Source: Aphidius gifuensis (taxonomy: Eukaryota > Arthropoda > Insecta > Hymenoptera > Braconidae). From it: a DNA stretch of 64,000 nt. Every line of letters starts with the position of its first letter. Position 1 is the first letter of the stretch. This document shows positions 59,212-64,000 of the stretch, piece by piece. The DNA lies in NCBI RefSeq assembly GCF_014905175.1, contig NC_057793.1, positions 806,001-870,000 of the forward strand, given 5' to 3'. The notes beneath the pieces were generated by a model. The model saw only the letters and a program-made list of their open reading frames with translations. It was not told where the DNA came from and searched no databases. A program made the translations under genes and the position numbers.

Positions 59212-60623
59212 ATGAGGATCGTTTTGAGTCCAATTGAATGGCGTGAAAAATTAATTGCATTTTCGCAGGACGAAGTAAGTTTAAAATTATACCTATATAT
59301 GTTTATATTAATTGTTGTTTTTCATTGTGATATATAGTGCTTAATTGAGTTTGTTATTGCTGCAATTGTTTTTTGTTGATTATAAATTAATTTTTTGCTT
59401 ACAGTTTAATTCACCAGACAAATTAAATAACGATTATTTTCTAAAATCGACGGTAACATATCATTCTGAAGATGACTTTAGAGAGGATACTGAAAAATTT
59501 AAAAAAAAATTCACAGCACAATATAATAAGCGAATCATTCAGATGCGTCCACTATTTGCAGGTCTACCACAATTTGAAAAAAGTAAGAGAACTAACAGCA
59601 TTGATTTAGGTTAAATAAATAATTTTTTTTTAATATTTAATTAATTTTTCAGTATGCAAAAATCGATATAACTATTTCGTTGATTCATGCTGTAGAAAAT
59701 ATTTTTTTGAATATAAAGATGAAGATAAAGATGAAAATGAATATGAAAATGAAGATGAAGATGAATATGAAGATGTAGAGGAATATAAATATGAAGATGT
59801 CAATGAATCACATGAAAAAGTAATTGATCTCAAATACATAATTAATCTCTGTGGGTTAATTTTGACAGAGCTATATGTCGAAGATTATCCTTTTTCTGAA
59901 ATAATGCCATTGATAAATAATAATTGTCCAAATGTTGAGGATCTTTTCTTGGGTTTCAAAGAAATTAAAAGCCAAGATTTTGATAATGTTTTTTCTAATA
60001 TGTCTCATCTTCAATCGTTGAGTATTAAATGGCAATGTGAATATTCAACTCTACCAATAAATTTGGTCGAGTCATTGGAAAAAGTTGGTGGAACCTTGGA
60101 ATATTTTTTTCTTGAATGTTATGTAAAAAATAATGATTTCTGCTTACCACATTCACTGGCTTCGGTAATTTTAAACTTTTAATTATTAATAATTGTTAAT
60201 TGATAATAAAAAAATTTTATTTAATTTTTAATAAATAAATTGATTATTTTTCAGGTTTTTCTTGGATTTGTCGTTTTAAAAAAACTTTTCGTGTGGGGTT
60301 TTGAACCAACCCAACCATTACTCGAGTCAATAGGTCAAATGCAAAATTTGGTTAATCTATCATTCTCTTATTGTTGGAAGGAGCATCAAATGCTTCGGAA
60401 TAAAATTAATATGTATCCAATTGGGAATTTGGAAAACCTCGAAAACCTTAATATTAATTTTGATTATGGTGTTACAGATGAATTTTTGATAAATCTTTGT
60501 AATAATGCCAAAAAATTAGATTATTTATTTATAGTTACCACACATATAACAGATAATGGTATGAACGCACTTAATAATTCAAAAGTACCAAATGTGAATC
60601 TTTGTAAATCATGGAAAGAATGA
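59212..60623 (+). CDS. Leucine-rich-repeat protein, array copy D
   Basis: Coding exons 59212-59274, 59405-59582, 59653-60164 and 60255-60623 give 373 residues, the same length as A and B. Exon 1 reads MRIVLSPIEWREKLIAFSQDE, as in C. The acidic stretch and the VNESHEKVIDLKYIINLCG segment also follow C rather than A or B, so two pairs exist (A/B and C/D). Exon 2 is the most changed part (SPDKLNNDYFLKSTVTYHSE). The LRR part keeps YGVTDEFLINLCNNAKKLDYL and ITDNGMNALNN. All splice sites and the frame are intact. It is probably the parent of truncated copy C. Confidence 0.8.
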
Positions 60624-60940
60624 TTATATAAAGAAAAAAAATAAGTTAATCACCAATCAACCAATTCAATATTTATATACGATATGTAAATGCATTGAAT
60701 GCATATTTAACTATCATGAATGAATATTCAAAAAACTTAATTTTCAATTAAGTTAGAATTTAGAATTAGTTAATTACTCATTTAATATTAATTTTGTACT
60801 AATAATAAAAAACTTATAATCATTAAAAATATGTCATCTTTTTTTTTTTTTCATAATATAAAAGTCAATAAAAAATTTAAAAAAAAAACAAACAAATCAT
60901 AATAATAATGCATTCAATAACATTTAAACAATTGTTTTTT

Positions 60941-61023
60941 AAATTTCAAATGCAATTATAAAACTGTTCAATTAATAATATATACTGCGATATTGAACAA
61001 TTTTATAATTGCATTTAAAATTT
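60941..61023 (-). repeat. 32-bp-stem hairpin downstream of gene D
   Basis: Arms 60941-60972 and 60992-61023 pair over 32 bp with a 19-nt loop. The only two mismatches are C opposite A on the plus strand. On a minus-strand transcript they become G-U pairs, giving an unbroken stem. It could be a miRNA-type precursor or a young palindromic MITE. Confidence 0.5.
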
Positions 61024-61054
61024 AAAAATTTTTTATTACTTAAAAAAACATACG

Positions 61055-61145
61055 TGGCCGTTAATGTCCCGTGGTAATTCTGGAAAATTTTCAAATTTCA
61101 ATGCATCAATCTCTTTTTTTTTCTATCCTTTGAAGTGTAATCTGT
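61055..61145 (-). pseudogene. Decayed copy of the orphan terminal exon
   Basis: Minus-strand similarity to the exon at 55001-55087 (…GCATTGAAATTTGAAAATTT..CCAGAATTAC), with an acceptor-like AATTTTGACAG near 61142. The frame is broken by a stop near the A-run, so it is non-functional. Confidence 0.3.
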
Positions 61146-61901
61146 CAAAATTTTAAAGTTATATTACCGATGGAATTATCATCATCATGTTTTGTATTTT
61201 TACATTTAATAATTTATTATTTTCTAATAAATTTAATTGCCAAAGTAATCCAATAAATCGAAATAATTACACAAAATCATTCGAAATATTTAATAAAAGT
61301 AATTAAATATTTAAAAAGTCGAAATAAATAATCAATTATATACTTTATATCAAGTATACAAAATATTTTTGTAATTTTGAGTGGGATAGTTTAATAATTT
61401 ATTAATAAAACTAACAGCTGTTTACAATTTCTCTCTTATTATTTTTTTGTTTTCGTTTTTGCAGACTCAATAATTACAATATTATTATTTTATTTTTTAT
61501 GATTGCGTTGAGAATCTTATTAATATATTATCTCTTCTCCTGAAAAAGATTCATGTCAAAGAATTAAAACGCTGATTATTATAATTTCACATGTATTTTT
61601 TTGTTATTTTAATTTTTTTTTTCTATAATAATAGTTTATTATGTATTTAATATTGTGTAGATCATAAAGCGGAGAAAAGATAATTTTCTTTTCAGTCATT
61701 CAGATCATGATTAATATTCAAATCGAATGTTTAACACACGATATTTATATATATACAGAAACGCAAATGATGTTACATTTTTATTTTCCATTCAATATAT
61801 ATAATTTATTTTTTTATCATTTAATTCTATTCTTTTTTCATGGGAAATTTAACGATCAAAGGAATGCAACATTTTTTTCAACGACAGTTATTATAAATAT
61901 A

Positions 61902-62022
61902 CCCTGGTAAAAATAATTTCTCCGATTTTAAAAAATCAGAGTAACGCGGAGAAAATCGCAGAAATATCGGAAAAATATCAGAGAAAAATCGAAGAAAATC
62001 GGAGAAATAATTTTCACCAGGG
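61902..62022. mobile_element. 121-bp MITE with CCCTGGT termini, TA target
   Basis: The left end CCCTGGTAAAAATAATTTCT and the right end (reverse complement CCCTGGTGAAAATTATTTCT) pair over about 28 bp with two mismatches, both continuing CCGATTTT. TA flanks both sides (61900-61901 and 62023-62024). The interior repeats CGGAGAAAA-like units. No coding capacity; a Tc1/mariner-type target is inferred from the TA. Confidence 0.75.
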
Positions 62023-62244
62023 TATTTTAAATTATTCAAAAAAATTTCAATGGCACTTGACTGTACATAAAATTGACGAAAAAAAAAATTGACGAAATTG
62101 TTAATTAAAAAATAAACAAGATGAACATTGAAAAAAATAATAAATAAATAAATTAGAATTAGAATTAAATTAAAATTGCACGTATATTTGAAAATTAATT
62201 AATTATGGAAGCAAATTATTATTAATTCCATAAAAAATTAATTA

Positions 62245-62720
62245 ATTTTTATTAATAATTAATTTGGCCATTAAAATGCAGATTTTTTTATCTTTATTAT
62301 TTGTAATTTATTGCACTAAAATTTTAATTATTTATAAGAGTGCAATTACTTTTCTTTAATGTGCATAGAATAAATTTAACTCGATATTTTCTTGATCAAA
62401 TGATCACTCATTCATTTATCACTTGAAGTAACTGAGCACTGATCTTGTAATTTTATAATTAAAAAAAAAAAGAACAATATATAAATTAAAAGAATACAAA
62501 ATAATAACCTGAATGATTTTAAATGTCATTTAATTGTGTCAATGGCACAAATATTTATTTTTTAAAATCATTTATCATGGCATTTGTTGCTAGCTAATTT
62601 TAACACGATTTATTATTTTTATCATTTTTTTTTTTTACAAGCTAACTTAATTTATTTTAATGTCAATTACGCATGGATACATTTTTTTTTTTTTTTTATT
62701 TGACTAGATTTTGATTAGCC
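62245..62720 (+). repeat. Segment duplicated at 56055-56500, right copy
   Basis: Colinear with 56055-56500. Differences include an added TGATCACTCATTCATTTATC near 62400 and an added TGAATGATTTTAAA near 62510. It lies after gene D and closes the C/D part of the array. Confidence 0.75.
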
Positions 62721-64000
62721 ATTATTAAAAATTAATTATCATTATGCCCGAAATATTATTTAAAATTTATTTCACTCCTGTGGGCTTGAGTATAATCAAA
62801 ATAATTTTGAAAAGAAATTAGTGCACTTTATTGTTTAATTATTTATTTTTGTTTTTTTTTTTTTTTTTGGTATACGTTTAAACTAATTAACTTTTCGTTT
62901 TTTAAATATTACATTATATAGAATTTGTTAATTAATTATCTAATGTTTTTTTTTGTTGTTGTATTTAAATGTGAACATTAAAAACATGTACAAGAATAAT
63001 TGATCTTAAATGACTAGTGTTATTCAAATTAAATTCATGTCTTTATTTTTAACTTTTTTTTTTCTTTGCTAATTTTTAAATTTCAATTTAAATATACGTA
63101 TTGCTGATTAAATTTCATTTGTCTATAACAAACTAAAAAACAAACTAAAAAAAAATTTAACAATAATAATTTTACATCAATATAGTTTTGAGATAAAAAA
63201 AATATCAAGATGTTTAAATGGCCGTTTAAAAATTGTTGCATTCTGTTGATGTATCATCAATGTAATAGGATTATCAAGACTAGCACACACGTCCTGACCC
63301 CATGATTATTTTTTTTTTAATTACAATTTATATAGCCTACAAAAAAAAATTACATTTCTCACTTTAGCTTCTGTTATTATTCTTTAATAATAATAATAAT
63401 CTAAGCTGCAATTTAAAAGTAAACAACCAACAAGAGTTTTTTTTTTTTTTATAATTTTTATAATTTATTTTATCTAATTATTTAAATATATTTTTAAAAT
63501 TAATATATTTTTGTAAAACTCTTGTAGCATATATACTTTTTTGTTTATTAATTTATTATTTTGAATAATTGGCAAAAACACAGCATACAGCAAGGCCAAG
63601 TTTCACACATTCGCAATTACGTTGTCATATTAATATCATTATTAGCACGAGTACACCATTCAACAATCGGATAAAGCATTTAAAAAATGAGGATTTTATT
63701 TAAATTCCCTAGATTGTGTCGTTTTTTCATTAATTTTTTTTACGCTTGTTTTTTTATTTGTACTGGTTATTGCACTGATAACCATATTTATAAAGTACAG
63801 ATGATTATTAAACTGTAATAATAAATCAACAAAAATACGAGAAAAAAAAGCTGAATATTATTACAGTAAAGTTTTGAATAAACTCACTTGACACGTTGTC
63901 ATATCAAAGTTAAATTCTTGTTTCTTATTATTTTATTTTTTCCGTTATAAATTATTTAAATTATTTAATTAACGGACTACAAGCATTAGGTATATATTTC
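62721..64000. other. AT-rich non-coding stretch
   Basis: No gene, RNA or mobile element is supported. Slightly more mixed patches at 63230-63310 and 63580-63680. Confidence 0.45.

Noticed and set aside
59098..59337. 79-codon frame across gene D exon 1
   Set aside because: It reads through the leader intron and first intron; the true exon is 59212-59274, as in the three paralogues.
1..64000. CRISPR arrays, bacterial operons, ribosome-binding sites
   Set aside because: The window is eukaryotic: introns, TATA/Initiator promoters and SINEs. No regularly spaced short repeats with unique spacers were seen.

Overview
The window looks like nuclear DNA of an insect, most likely a hymenopteran and possibly an aphid-parasitoid braconid wasp. 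The reasons are extreme AT richness, short introns with GT..AG borders, TATA plus TCAGT initiator promoters, and gene families of insect type. The lineage is an inference from composition and gene style; no marker gene here settles it.

Positions 1-34,500 are gene-poor and very AT-rich. They hold two small genes for secreted ten-cysteine proteins on the minus strand (20328-20642 and 31191-31505), which lie in duplicated blocks, with a gene-less remnant of a third block at 30390-30770. The rest is repeats and a few islands of richer base composition. The repeats are four loci of a ~180-bp repeat family, a 437-bp tandem array carrying a tRNA-derived SINE, a 1,029-bp element with terminal inverted repeats, and a fold-back-like element. 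The islands (near 6.1, 9.5-10.1, 18.3, 28.5 and 29.0-29.7 kb) look more like promoters or conserved non-coding elements than exons.

Positions 34,500-49,100 hold housekeeping genes: an intronless NXF/TAP-type mRNA export factor (+), a choline/ethanolamine kinase in at least five exons (-), a three-exon gene for a 47-residue secreted peptide that I do not recognise (+), a three-exon galactose mutarotase (+), and a SMIM12-type one-span membrane protein (-).

Positions 49,100-62,720 hold a young tandem array of four paralogous genes (A-D, all +) for a leucine-rich-repeat protein with an acidic low-complexity stretch. A, B and D each decode to 373 residues with the same four coding exons. C is cut short in its last exon by the breakpoint of the duplication that also copied the promoter of C and D. 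B has lost the promoter/leader equivalent to that of A. Flanking duplications, hairpins, MITE-like elements and an orphan minus-strand terminal exon with decayed copies surround the array. From 62,720 to the end I see only AT-rich non-coding sequence.

The best candidates for something undescribed are the LRR array with its promoter turnover, the small secreted-peptide gene at 45.3-46.6 kb, and the ten-cysteine secreted pair. All functions beyond family level are inference from sequence reading alone.
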